11,753 nucleotides of DNA from an uncultured Acidobacteriota bacterium (GTDB lineage Bacteria > Acidobacteriota > Terriglobia > Terriglobales > Acidobacteriaceae). The position numbers and the translations under genes were made by a program. Of the stretch, positions 1 to 6,718 are shown in pieces. Position 1 is the stretch's first letter. Every line of letters starts with the position of its first letter. The notes beneath the pieces were generated by a model. The model did no database searches. It was given only the letters and a program-made list of their open reading frames with translations, and was not told the origin of the DNA. The DNA lies in the NCBI GenBank assembly GCA_903932385.1, contig CAIZGA010000583.1, forward strand, positions 1 through 11,753, given 5' to 3'.

Positions 1-2109
1 AGCATCGGCCTGGTGCGGCCACTGCATGCACCGGCCAGCACGGCAGACAATCCCTTCCTCATCAATTTTGTTTCTGACAATTTAAGCGAGCTGCAACCGG
101 ACAGCATCTTTCCCGCTTCGTCGAACCCCTTCATCATCACGGGGCGCGTGGTGCATAAGCTGGCGCCGAACACCTACAAGATTGAAGGCGGCTCCATGAC
201 CAGCTGCACGCTGCCGCATCCTGACTGGCAATTCACCGCCTCGCAGATGGCCGTGGATGCCAGCAAGGGCAGTGCCAGCAATTCCATCTTTCACCTGCTG
301 GGCGCGCCGCTTGTTTACATGCCGTACGTTTCGCACCCGGTGGATTCCGACAGTCGCCAGACCGGAGTTCTGATGCCGGTCATCAGCACCTCCACCACCA
401 ACGGCATTACCCTGGGCGAAGAATTTTATTGGAAGATCAACCGCAGCGCCGACCTGCTGGTTGGCCTCGACTATCTTTCTCGTCGCGGCTGGTCGCCAAA
501 ATTTTCTCTGCGTTATCGCGGGCCCGGTCGCGACTTTCTCAATTTCCATTACACAGGCCTCTTTGATCGCGGCTATTACCCGATTGTGAACAACGTGCCC
601 ACCTATACCAATCAGGGTGGTGAAGATGCCACGCTCACCGGCCGTTACGCTTTCAACGACCACACCTACGCCTCCGGCAATATTGAGTACCTTAGCTCAT
701 ACGTGTACCGCGAAGCCTTCTCGCAGAATTTTCTGCAGGCCACATCGTCAGAAGTAAACTCCACTTTATTTGTCACACGCGAAAAAAGCGGCACAGCATC
801 TTCGCTGCTCTTTGATCGCTTCCAGAGTTTTGAAAACGCCGCCGTCTCGACCGACATCATTCGCATTCTGCATCTGCCCTCGCTGGAATTTTCTTCCGTC
901 GAGCGGCCCATCGGCCATTCTCCCTTCAACTGGGCCGTGGATGCCGCCAGCACGGAGCTGCAACGTCACGAGCCCGGCTTTGACACCAACGGCCTGATGT
1001 ACCGCCTCGACCTGCATCCGCGCATTTACGCCAATGTGCATTGGGATGGATTCACGCTGCAGCCGCGAATCGGTCTGCGCGAAACTTTCTACAGCCGCAG
1101 CCAGTTGCCGCCGGCCAGTGTGCCCAACTCGCTGCCCACTCAACAGAACACCAGCATCAACCGCCTCATAGTTGAAGGCGGATTTGAATTGCGCCCGCCG
1201 GTTGTGGAACGCACCTTCCTTCCCGGCCACGCAGACCCAGACGGCGCATCGCCGCACGGCACCGAGTTGAAACACACCATTGAGCCTTTCCTGAAATACA
1301 ACTACGTGGAAGGCGTTGACAACTTCAACAACATCCTGCGCTTTGATCCAGTCGACATCATCAGCGACACCAGCGAAATGCATTACGGCCTGACGCAGCG
1401 CCTGTTGATGCACCAACTGGCACCGCACAAATGCAAAGTGGATGAAACGCCACGCCCCGGAGAAACTCTTTGCCGCAGTTCCGCGCAGGAGTGGCTCAGC
1501 CTCACCATCTCGCAGAAATATTTCTTCGTCACTGATTTCGGCGGCGCCATCATCAACCATCGCCGCAACGTGCTCGATACGTCACTCGACTTCACCGGCA
1601 TCGCCTTCCTCACCGGCCCGCGCAACCTCAGCCCGGTGCAGTCGCAGCTTCGACTGCGCACCACCAGCAATACCGATCTTGAATGGGACCTGAATTACGA
1701 CACTGTGAACGGCCGCATCGCCACCAGCAATGTTTTCGGCGACTACCGCAAAGGCAGCTGGTTTGCCGGCGTCGGCGACGCGCACATGGACGCACCCGAT
1801 GAGGTGCTCATCCAGGGTCAAATCACACACCTCGCCGACTTCAACCAGATCCGCATGATGCTGGGCTACGGCGGACCGCAGGCACACGGCCTCAGTGCCG
1901 CCGCCAACTACGGCTATGACATTAATCAAAATGTGATCGAATACTCCGCCATACAGACCTCTTACAACTCCAACTGCTGCGGCTTCAGTTTTGAGTATCG
2001 CCACTACTCCCTCGGCAGCATCCGCGATGAAAACGTGTACCGCTTCAGCATCACGTTGAACGGCATCGGCACCACCGGCAACCTGCGCCGCGCCGATAGA
2101 ATCTACTAG
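1..2109 (+). CDS. lptD: LptD, LPS-assembly outer-membrane protein (5' truncated by window edge)
   Basis: LptD is the outer-membrane beta-barrel that, with LptE, inserts lipopolysaccharide into the outer leaflet. The frame is open from base 1, so the signal peptide and most of the N-terminal OstA/LptA-like domain lie upstream; the GTG at 13 is not the real start. The first ~80 visible residues are the end of the periplasmic domain, with the family pattern Y-x-I-x-x-G-x-x-T-S-C followed by P-D-W. Next comes the barrel entry (PLVYMPY, then RQTGVLMP) and many alternating beta strands to an aromatic C-terminus. Cysteines are visible at 205-207, 1432-1434, 1471-1473 and as an adjacent pair at 1975-1980 (SNCCGF). 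The pair matches the adjacent C-terminal Cys724/Cys725 of E. coli LptD, and the first probably matches Cys173. The stop is TAG at 2107-2109. Sure of the family; LptE is not in view. Confidence 0.9.
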   Translation, partial: SIGLVRPLHAPASTADNPFLINFVSDNLSELQPDSIFPASSNPFIITGRVVHKLAPNTYKIEGGSMTSCTLPHPDWQFTASQMAVDASKGSASNSIFHLLGAPLVYMPYVSHPVDSDSRQTGVLMPVISTSTTNGITLGEEFYWKINRSADLLVGLDYLSRRGWSPKFSLRYRGPGRDFLNFHYTGLFDRGYYPIVNNVPTYTNQGGEDATLTGRYAFNDHTYASGNIEYLSSYVYREAFSQNFLQATSSEVNSTLFVTREKSGTASSLLFDRFQSFENAAVSTDIIRILHLPSLEFSSVERPIGHSPFNWAVDAASTELQRHEPGFDTNGLMYRLDLHPRIYANVHWDGFTLQPRIGLRETFYSRSQLPPASVPNSLPTQQNTSINRLIVEGGFELRPPVVERTFLPGHADPDGASPHGTELKHTIEPFLKYNYVEGVDNFNNILRFDPVDIISDTSEMHYGLTQRLLMHQLAPHKCKVDETPRPGETLCRSSAQEWLSLTISQKYFFVTDFGGAIINHRRNVLDTSLDFTGIAFLTGPRNLSPVQSQLRLRTTSNTDLEWDLNYDTVNGRIATSNVFGDYRKGSWFAGVGDAHMDAPDEVLIQGQITHLADFNQIRMMLGYGGPQAHGLSAAANYGYDINQNVIEYSAIQTSYNSNCCGFSFEYRHYSLGSIRDENVYRFSITLNGIGTTGNLRRADRIY

Positions 2110-2151
2110 CCGCATCACCCTGCCATTTCCCGCTTCGTGAAATAATGGCTC

Positions 2152-3273
2152 GTGATTGCCCTGAAGAAAAACACATCCCTCCGCTCTCTGATTCCAGCCT
2201 CGCTGTTTGCGATTTCGCTGCTGGTCGCGCCACATGCCACGGCACAAACTGCCTCGCAGCCCGCAACTGCTGCCGTCGCGAACGCCAGTGCAGCCCTTCC
2301 GCCATTGGCGCCAATCACTCTGCATTATGTGGATGTGACCGTTCGCAATCATTTCAACATTCCGCCGGAGATGGACCTCGTCATCGGCAATCAGACCCCG
2401 GGCGACATTCCCGGCTACAACAACCTGCTCATCACCGTGATGAACAACGGCAAGCCCGCCGGCAAAGTCACCATGATGATTTCCGCAGACCAGAAAACCT
2501 TGCTCGGCATCGTCCGCTTCGATGTCTCCCGTGACTTTGATACCGTCATCCCCATCGCTGGCCGCCCGGTTCGCGGCAACGCCAACGCAACAGTGAAGGT
2601 CATAGTTTTTGACGACCTGCAGTGCCCCTACTGCGCCATGATGCACTCGCACATGTTCCCCGCACTCTCCACCCGTTACAAAGACACGGTCGCTTTCTAC
2701 TACAAGGATTTTCCGCTTTCAGAAATTCACCCCTGGGCCATGCATGCCGCAGTGGATGTGAACTGCATCGCCAAACTGAACACGGCACAGAGCGGCATCG
2801 CGTATTGGGACCTGGTGGACTACATTCACGCCCACGCGCGTGAGATTGCCGCCCCGCCTCCAGCGCCCGCTACAACGAAGCCCGACGCACCCAAAGATCC
2901 CAACGCCAAGCCGGCCGACGCAAAGCCGGTGGTGGTCACTCCCGGAGCTGTGAAGCCGGAAACACAAATCATCTTTGACCGGCTGGACCGGCTGACCAAC
3001 GACGAAGCCCTCCACAACAAACTCGACACAAAGGCCGTGGCCGCATGCGTGCATGACCAGGACCAGGCCGACGTGGATACAGAAGTGAAGCTCGCCGATA
3101 CGCTCGGCCTGAACGCCACCCCCACCCTCTACGTAGACGGAGAAAAAATGGATGGTGTTGTAGACATTGACATTCTCACCAATTCGATTGACCGCGCCCT
3201 GCTTGCTCATGGCGTTACCCCGCCAGCCAAGCCGGCCGCACCCGCATCACAGGAATCACCTGCCAAGCCATGA
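2152..3273 (+). CDS. Secreted DsbA-like thioredoxin-fold disulfide oxidoreductase
   Basis: Likely a periplasmic thiol:disulfide oxidoreductase. The 373-residue product begins with a Sec signal peptide (Lys5-Lys6, hydrophobic stretch about 13-26, probable cleavage after A-T-A near residue 31). Residues ~55-140 form a domain of unknown role, seen in DsbA-like proteins I associate with acidobacteria (V-I-G-N, I-P-G-Y-N-N, then a beta-rich segment). The thioredoxin-like fold follows: active site Cys158-Pro-Tyr-Cys161 after F-D-D-L-Q, the H-P-W-A-M-H-A-A helix near 193, and cis-Pro324 in N-A-T-P-T. A Pro/Ala/Lys-rich low-complexity insert spans ~233-270. A second cysteine pair, Cys205 and Cys299, could form a structural disulfide. 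The start is GTG: an in-frame TAA at 2143-2145 rules out anything upstream, and no strong ribosome binding site is seen. It starts 42 bases after lptD, suggesting co-transcription. Oxidase versus isomerase cannot be settled from sequence; CPYC is shared by both kinds. Confidence 0.85.
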   Translation: MIALKKNTSLRSLIPASLFAISLLVAPHATAQTASQPATAAVANASAALPPLAPITLHYVDVTVRNHFNIPPEMDLVIGNQTPGDIPGYNNLLITVMNNGKPAGKVTMMISADQKTLLGIVRFDVSRDFDTVIPIAGRPVRGNANATVKVIVFDDLQCPYCAMMHSHMFPALSTRYKDTVAFYYKDFPLSEIHPWAMHAAVDVNCIAKLNTAQSGIAYWDLVDYIHAHAREIAAPPPAPATTKPDAPKDPNAKPADAKPVVVTPGAVKPETQIIFDRLDRLTNDEALHNKLDTKAVAACVHDQDQADVDTEVKLADTLGLNATPTLYVDGEKMDGVVDIDILTNSIDRALLAHGVTPPAKPAAPASQESPAKP

Positions 3274-3294
3274 ATCGCCGACCTGGCCAAGATT

Positions 3295-3342
3295 TATGGG
3301 TTAAAATCCCATAGAATCAAATCTGTGGCTCTTTCAGGCCAC
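3295..3342 (+). other. Two small adjacent hairpins in the dsbA-like/surA-like gap
   Basis: The 140-base gap between the DsbA-like and SurA-like genes contains TATGGG (3295-3300) and CCCATA (3308-3313) around a 7-base A/T-rich loop. Then GTGGC (3325-3329) pairs with GCCAC (3338-3342) around an 8-base loop. Neither is followed by a T run, so they do not look like a strong intrinsic terminator. A TAAAAT at 3302-3307 resembles a -10 box but has no good -35 partner at the usual distance. The rest of the gap shows nothing recognisable. Confidence 0.3.
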
Positions 3343-3413
3343 GGCGGACGAGCCCCCGGCGAACTTTGCCAAACTGGCCCGACCATTTCTGCAGCAACGG
3401 ACGTGAGAACACA

Positions 3414-4526
3414 ATGACCCAGCAGACCGGAACAACGACGACCACACAGGCCACCCGCATCCGCACCACCGGAAGCATGCACCGCACGCGTTACAGCGTT
3501 GCCCTTGCCCTCGTTTCTGCCGTGCTCTGCCCCATCCTCGTTTCCGGCTGCCATCGCAGCCCCAGCGCAGACGTCATGGCCACCGTCAACGGCAAGGCCA
3601 TCCAGCGCTCTGAAGTGGACAAGTACTACAAGAACCAGATTGCCAGCGGCCCCGAGCCCAGCCAGATACAGGCTGACAGCCTTCGCCTCAACATCCTGCA
3701 CGGCCTGATTGAAGATGAAATCATGCAGCAGCGCGCGGCCAAGCTGAAGCTGGAAGCCACCGACGATGAAGTGCTGGCCAAGTTGACCGAGTACAAAGCG
3801 CCCTACACGCAGGAACAGTTTGACGCCCGCCTGAAGGAACAGAACCTCACCGTTGATGACCTCAAGCGCGATATCCGCCGCCAGCTGACCAACGAGAAGC
3901 TGCTGAACAAAGAAATCAATTCCAAGATCAATATCAGCGACACCGACATCAGCAATTACTACGACCAGCACAAGTCGGACTTCAATCTCGTCCAGCCCGG
4001 CTATCACCTCGCGGAAATTGTCGTCACCTGCATCCCCGGCAAAGCCGGCAACCTGCAGAACAGCAAGGCGATGAGCGAAGCTGAAGCCACCAAGAAAATT
4101 CAGGAACTGCACAATCGGCTGGAAAGCGGCGAAGACTTCGGCACACTGGCCGCAAATTTTTCAGAGAACCCCGACACATCCCCTTCGGGCGGCGACCTGG
4201 GCTTCGTGCCGGAGTCGGACCTGAAGGCCAAGGCCAATGTTTATCAGGCCATTTCCAATCTGAAAGACGGCCAGATTACCGGCATCATTCCCGCCACCGA
4301 TCCCAACAGCAAGAAGACCGCAGCCTTCGCCATCTTCAAGCTGATTGCCCGCGAACCCGCCGGCCAGCGCGAACTCAGCGACCCGCGCGTGCAACAGGCC
4401 ATCCGCCAGCAGTTGCGCGATGGACGCAGCCAGTTGCTGCGCTCCGCCTATCTGGAAATGCTGCATGACCAGGCGCGCGTTGAAAACTATTTCGCTGAGC
4501 AGATTTTCAAGAACGAAGCCCACTAA
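3414..4526 (+). CDS. SurA-like parvulin peptidyl-prolyl isomerase, predicted lipoprotein
   Basis: A periplasmic chaperone/peptidyl-prolyl cis-trans isomerase of the SurA/PrsA type. From the ATG at 3414 the product is 370 residues. A hydrophobic segment (~28-44) ends in a lipobox V-S-G-C with Cys46 as the lipidation site. A SurA_N-like helical region (~54-190) carries the typical V-N-G-x-x-I, L-x-x-L-I-x-x-E and Y-Y-x-x-H-K-x-x-F patterns. The parvulin rotamase domain (~195-315) includes S-G-E-D-F near 238 and S-G-G-D-L-G-F at 258-264, and a helical tail follows. The start is uncertain: 3414 has only a weak GTGAG upstream and gives a long Thr-rich leader, while ATG at 3477 gives a compact lipoprotein signal (M-H-R-T-R-Y, then the hydrophobic core). 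The TTG at 3366 is less likely. Only one rotamase domain is present, whereas E. coli SurA has two. Lying after lptD and a DsbA-like gene, it probably helps fold outer-membrane proteins (inference). Confidence 0.87.
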   Translation: MTQQTGTTTTTQATRIRTTGSMHRTRYSVALALVSAVLCPILVSGCHRSPSADVMATVNGKAIQRSEVDKYYKNQIASGPEPSQIQADSLRLNILHGLIEDEIMQQRAAKLKLEATDDEVLAKLTEYKAPYTQEQFDARLKEQNLTVDDLKRDIRRQLTNEKLLNKEINSKINISDTDISNYYDQHKSDFNLVQPGYHLAEIVVTCIPGKAGNLQNSKAMSEAEATKKIQELHNRLESGEDFGTLAANFSENPDTSPSGGDLGFVPESDLKAKANVYQAISNLKDGQITGIIPATDPNSKKTAAFAIFKLIAREPAGQRELSDPRVQQAIRQQLRDGRSQLLRSAYLEMLHDQARVENYFAEQIFKNEAH

Positions 4527-4538
4527 GCTTCAAGCATC

Positions 4539-4578
4539 AAAAATAAAAGACACGGCCTCTGCCGTGTCTTTTTATTTT
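4539..4578. terminator. Bidirectional intrinsic terminator
   Basis: A perfect 8-bp stem, GACACGGC (4549-4556) and GCCGTGTC (4561-4568), closes a CTCT tetraloop. It is flanked by AAAAATAAAA (4539-4548) and TTTTTATTTT (4569-4578). The T tract downstream on the plus strand ends the SurA-like transcript. The A tract becomes a T tract when read on the minus strand, ending the carboxylase transcript. It sits in the 75-base gap between two convergent genes, exactly where such a shared terminator is expected. Confidence 0.9.
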
Positions 4579-4601
4579 GCAAGCAACTCGCGCAGAATTA
4601 T

Positions 4602-5096
4602 TTATTCAATCTCCACCAGCACCGCGCCGGACTGCACCGTATCTCCCGCAGCCGCGTGGATGCGCACCACGCGCCCGGCCTTCGGCGCTTTCAATTCGTT
4701 CTGCATCTTCATCGCTTCAATCACCACCACGCCCTGCTTCGCTTCCACTGCATCACCCACCTGCACCAGCAGGTTCACCACGCGGCCCGGCATCGGCGCC
4801 TTCATCTGCGCCACGCCACCCTCCATGCCGCTGTGCGCGCCACGCCGCAATTGACGCGGGTCCGCAACGCTGTACGCCAACCGGCGTCCCTCCACCACCA
4901 CGCGCCGGCCCTGGGGAGTTTCATCCAGCCAGCAATGGTAGCTGCGTTTACCAACACGCAGCGAGAGCAGCCCCGGCTGCAAAATCTCCGCATCCATCTC
5001 CACGCCCACGCCATCCACACTCACGTGCAGGCCATCGTCGAGTTGCAGCAACTCCACCACACGCATCGCGTCGTCGATTTGTACGTTGTACTTCAT
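4602..5096 (-). CDS. Biotin carboxyl carrier subunit of an acyl-CoA carboxylase
   Basis: Carries the biotin that the neighbouring biotin carboxylase charges with CO2 for transfer to an acyl-CoA (acetyl-CoA, propionyl-CoA or similar). The product is 164 residues. The C-terminal biotinyl domain (~95-164) has the motif E-A-M-K-M with Lys130 as the biotinylation site, 35th from the C-terminus as is canonical. It is preceded by M-K-A-P-M-P-G, the opposite half of the biotinyl fold. The N-terminal ~90 residues, with S-L-R-V-G-K-R-S-Y and a beta-rich stretch ending A-D-P-R, resemble the segment before the biotinyl domain in propionyl/methylcrotonyl-CoA carboxylase alpha chains. They lack the Ala/Pro linker of fatty-acid-type AccB. 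ATG at 5096 was chosen because it overlaps the upstream stop (ATGA), indicating translational coupling; the frame extends to 5132 but that would invade the upstream gene. Substrate is unknown because no carboxyltransferase gene is in view. Confidence 0.9.
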   Translation of the reverse strand: MKYNVQIDDAMRVVELLQLDDGLHVSVDGVGVEMDAEILQPGLLSLRVGKRSYHCWLDETPQGRRVVVEGRRLAYSVADPRQLRRGAHSGMEGGVAQMKAPMPGRVVNLLVQVGDAVEAKQGVVVIEAMKMQNELKAPKAGRVVRIHAAAGDTVQSGAVLVEIE

Positions 5097-6619
5097 CCGC
5101 GCAGCGCCTCTCTGCGTGCAGCGCGATGCCATGCACTTTGTTTTTCTTCTGCGGCTGCGGTTTGATTTTGTTTCACTGCGTGGCCCTCAAACAACGCCGC
5201 TGCAATCGCCGCCACCATCAACTCTTCCTCGCTCGGTGGTGCGATAACTTTTTCTTCCGCCAGCAATCGATCCAAATATCCGGTATCAATTTCTGCTGTA
5301 CGGAATTTTTCATCGCCCAGAATTCTCTGGAACAATCCAACATTGCTGGCCACGCCGCCGATGCAATACTCCGCCAACGCCGTCTGCATGCGATCAATCG
5401 CCATCGCGCGCGTCGGCGCAAAGGCAATTAATTTTGAGAGCATCGGGTCGTAATCCAGCGGCACCGTCCAGCCATCGTACACGCCGCAATCTTCGCGAAT
5501 GCCCGGCCCGCGCGGCTGAATCAACCGCGTGATGCGCCCCGGCGACGGCATGAATCCATTGTCAGGATCTTCCGCATACAAGCGGCACTCAATCGCATGG
5601 CCGCGCAAACGCACATCCTTCTGCTGCAGCGGCAACGGTTCGCCCTGCGCCACCAGCAATTGCAAATGCACCAGGTCGAGACCGGTCACCAACTCCGTCA
5701 CAGGATGCTCCACCTGCAGGCGCGTATTCATTTCCAGAAAGTAAAAATTCTTTTTCGCATCCACCAGAAATTCCACCGTGCCCGCATTCGTGTAACCGGC
5801 GGCCAACGCCAGCTTGCACGCCGCTTCGCCCATCCGCTTGCGCAGCGATTCATCCACCACGGCAGACGGCGCCTCTTCAATCACTTTCTGGTGTCGCCGC
5901 TGCACCGAGCATTCACGTTCGCCGAGATACAGGCAATGCCCGTGCTGGTCCGCCAGCAACTGCACTTCAATATGCCGCGGACGTTCAATTAATTTTTCCA
6001 GATACACTTCGCTGCTTCCGAATGCGCGTTCCGCTTCGCTCGATGCATTCGTAAACGCTTCGGCCAATTCCGACTCCGCCGCCACTGCACGCATGCCTTT
6101 GCCACCGCCGCCCGCCGCGGCCTTCAACATCACCGGATAGCCAATCTCCGCCGCAACTCGCTTGGCTTCATGCAGTGACTCCAGACCTTTGGTCGAGCCG
6201 GGAACTCGCGGCAACTTCACGCTGTCCGCCATCTGCCGCGCTTTAGTTTTCGATCCCAACGCGCGCATCGCACTCGCCGGCGGCCCAATGAAAATCACGC
6301 CAGCCTGTTCGCACATCTCAGCGAACTCCGCATTCTCTGAAAGAAAACCGTAGCCCGGATGAATCGCATCCGCGCCGCTTTGTTTTGCAATTTCCAGAAT
6401 GAGTTCGCCGCGCAGATACGATTCCCGCGCCGGTGCCGGACCCAGCCGATACGCTTCATCGGCATGCAGCACATGCAGCGCGCGCCGGTCCACATCCGAG
6501 TAGACCGCAACCGTGCCGATGCCCAGCTCGCGGCAGGCACGTATCACGCGCACTGCAATCTCGCCGCGGTTGGCCACCAGTACCTTGCGGATGCGCCGTT
6601 GCTGTACCTTCTTCTGCAA
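5093..6619 (-). CDS. accC: Biotin carboxylase subunit (acyl-CoA/acetyl-CoA carboxylase)
   Basis: ATP-dependent carboxylation of protein-bound biotin. The 508-residue product has the N-terminal biotin carboxylase fold (R-K-V-L-V-A-N-R-G-E at 11-20, H-P-G-Y-G-F-L-S-E-N at 87-96). The ATP-grasp glycine loop G-G-G-G-K-G-M lies at ~170-176, the catalytic E-M-N-T-R-L-Q-V-E-H at 296-305 with Arg300, and the C-terminal domain includes Y-D-P-M-L-S-K-L-I at ~390-398. It is about 60 residues longer than stand-alone AccC (~450). The extra tail has an Ala-rich helix (~468-476) and S-A-W-x-x-A near 495-500, as found between the two halves of alpha chains. The start is TTG at 6619; an in-frame TAG at 6629-6631 excludes anything upstream, and the conserved strand begins at residue 11. 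No ribosome binding site is evident. It overlaps the carrier gene by 4 bases. Whether the enzyme serves fatty-acid synthesis or propionyl/branched-acyl metabolism is open. Confidence 0.92.
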   Translation of the reverse strand: MQKKVQQRRIRKVLVANRGEIAVRVIRACRELGIGTVAVYSDVDRRALHVLHADEAYRLGPAPARESYLRGELILEIAKQSGADAIHPGYGFLSENAEFAEMCEQAGVIFIGPPASAMRALGSKTKARQMADSVKLPRVPGSTKGLESLHEAKRVAAEIGYPVMLKAAAGGGGKGMRAVAAESELAEAFTNASSEAERAFGSSEVYLEKLIERPRHIEVQLLADQHGHCLYLGERECSVQRRHQKVIEEAPSAVVDESLRKRMGEAACKLALAAGYTNAGTVEFLVDAKKNFYFLEMNTRLQVEHPVTELVTGLDLVHLQLLVAQGEPLPLQQKDVRLRGHAIECRLYAEDPDNGFMPSPGRITRLIQPRGPGIREDCGVYDGWTVPLDYDPMLSKLIAFAPTRAMAIDRMQTALAEYCIGGVASNVGLFQRILGDEKFRTAEIDTGYLDRLLAEEKVIAPPSEEELMVAAIAAALFEGHAVKQNQTAAAEEKQSAWHRAARREALRG

Positions 6620-6625
6620 GAGACG

Positions 6626-6655
6626 ATTCTATCCTCAGATGCAGCCCGTAGTCAG
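6626..6655 (-). promoter_or_regulatory. Candidate promoter for the biotin carboxylase operon
   Basis: On the minus strand, CTGACT (6655-6650) and TAGAAT (6631-6626) match 4/6 and 5/6 of the sigma-70 -35 and -10 consensus with an 18-base spacer. The position fits: it lies just downstream of the terminator of the preceding operon and just upstream of accC. The -10 box ends only 6 bases before the TTG start, so transcription would begin at or next to the start codon. This is pattern matching only. Confidence 0.35.
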
Positions 6656-6671
6656 CCGATTGCGCAATAGA

Positions 6672-6696
6672 AAAGGCCTCCGCGTGGGAGGCCTTT
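6672..6696 (-). terminator. Intrinsic terminator after the TPR lipoprotein gene
   Basis: AAAGGCCTCC (6672-6681) and GGAGGCCTTT (6687-6696) form a perfect 10-bp stem with a 5-base loop. Read on the minus strand the stem is followed by TTTTCTATT counting its last bases. It begins 22 bases after the stop of the TPR gene and separates the ton operon from the carboxylase genes. Confidence 0.8.
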
Positions 6697-6718
6697 CCGT
6701 TTGCTGCAAAGCTTGCTG

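Noticed and set aside
13..15. GTG at 13 as the lptD start
   Set aside because: The frame is open to base 1 and the visible protein begins inside the periplasmic domain with no signal peptide, so the gene simply continues upstream of the window.
2145..2534. Plus-strand frame starting at ATG 2145
   Set aside because: Its translation is Arg/Cys/His-rich and lies out of frame inside the DsbA-like gene, which has a signal peptide and CPYC motif in the correct frame.
1582..2652. Long minus-strand open frame opposite lptD and the DsbA-like gene
   Set aside because: It spans two real genes on the other strand and their intergenic gap, and its protein has no recognisable domain; it is a shadow of codon bias.
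3366..3413. TTG at 3366 as the start of the SurA-like gene
   Set aside because: It adds 16 residues with no family support ahead of a lipoprotein signal that already begins late from the ATG at 3414.
3274..3413. tRNA or small RNA in the gap before the SurA-like gene
   Set aside because: The two small stems do not form a cloverleaf, and no T-loop sequence, promoter pair or terminator is convincing.
4577..5431. Plus-strand frame antisense to the carboxylase genes
   Set aside because: Low-complexity Pro/Ala/Arg translation overlapping well-supported biotin carrier and carboxylase genes on the other strand.
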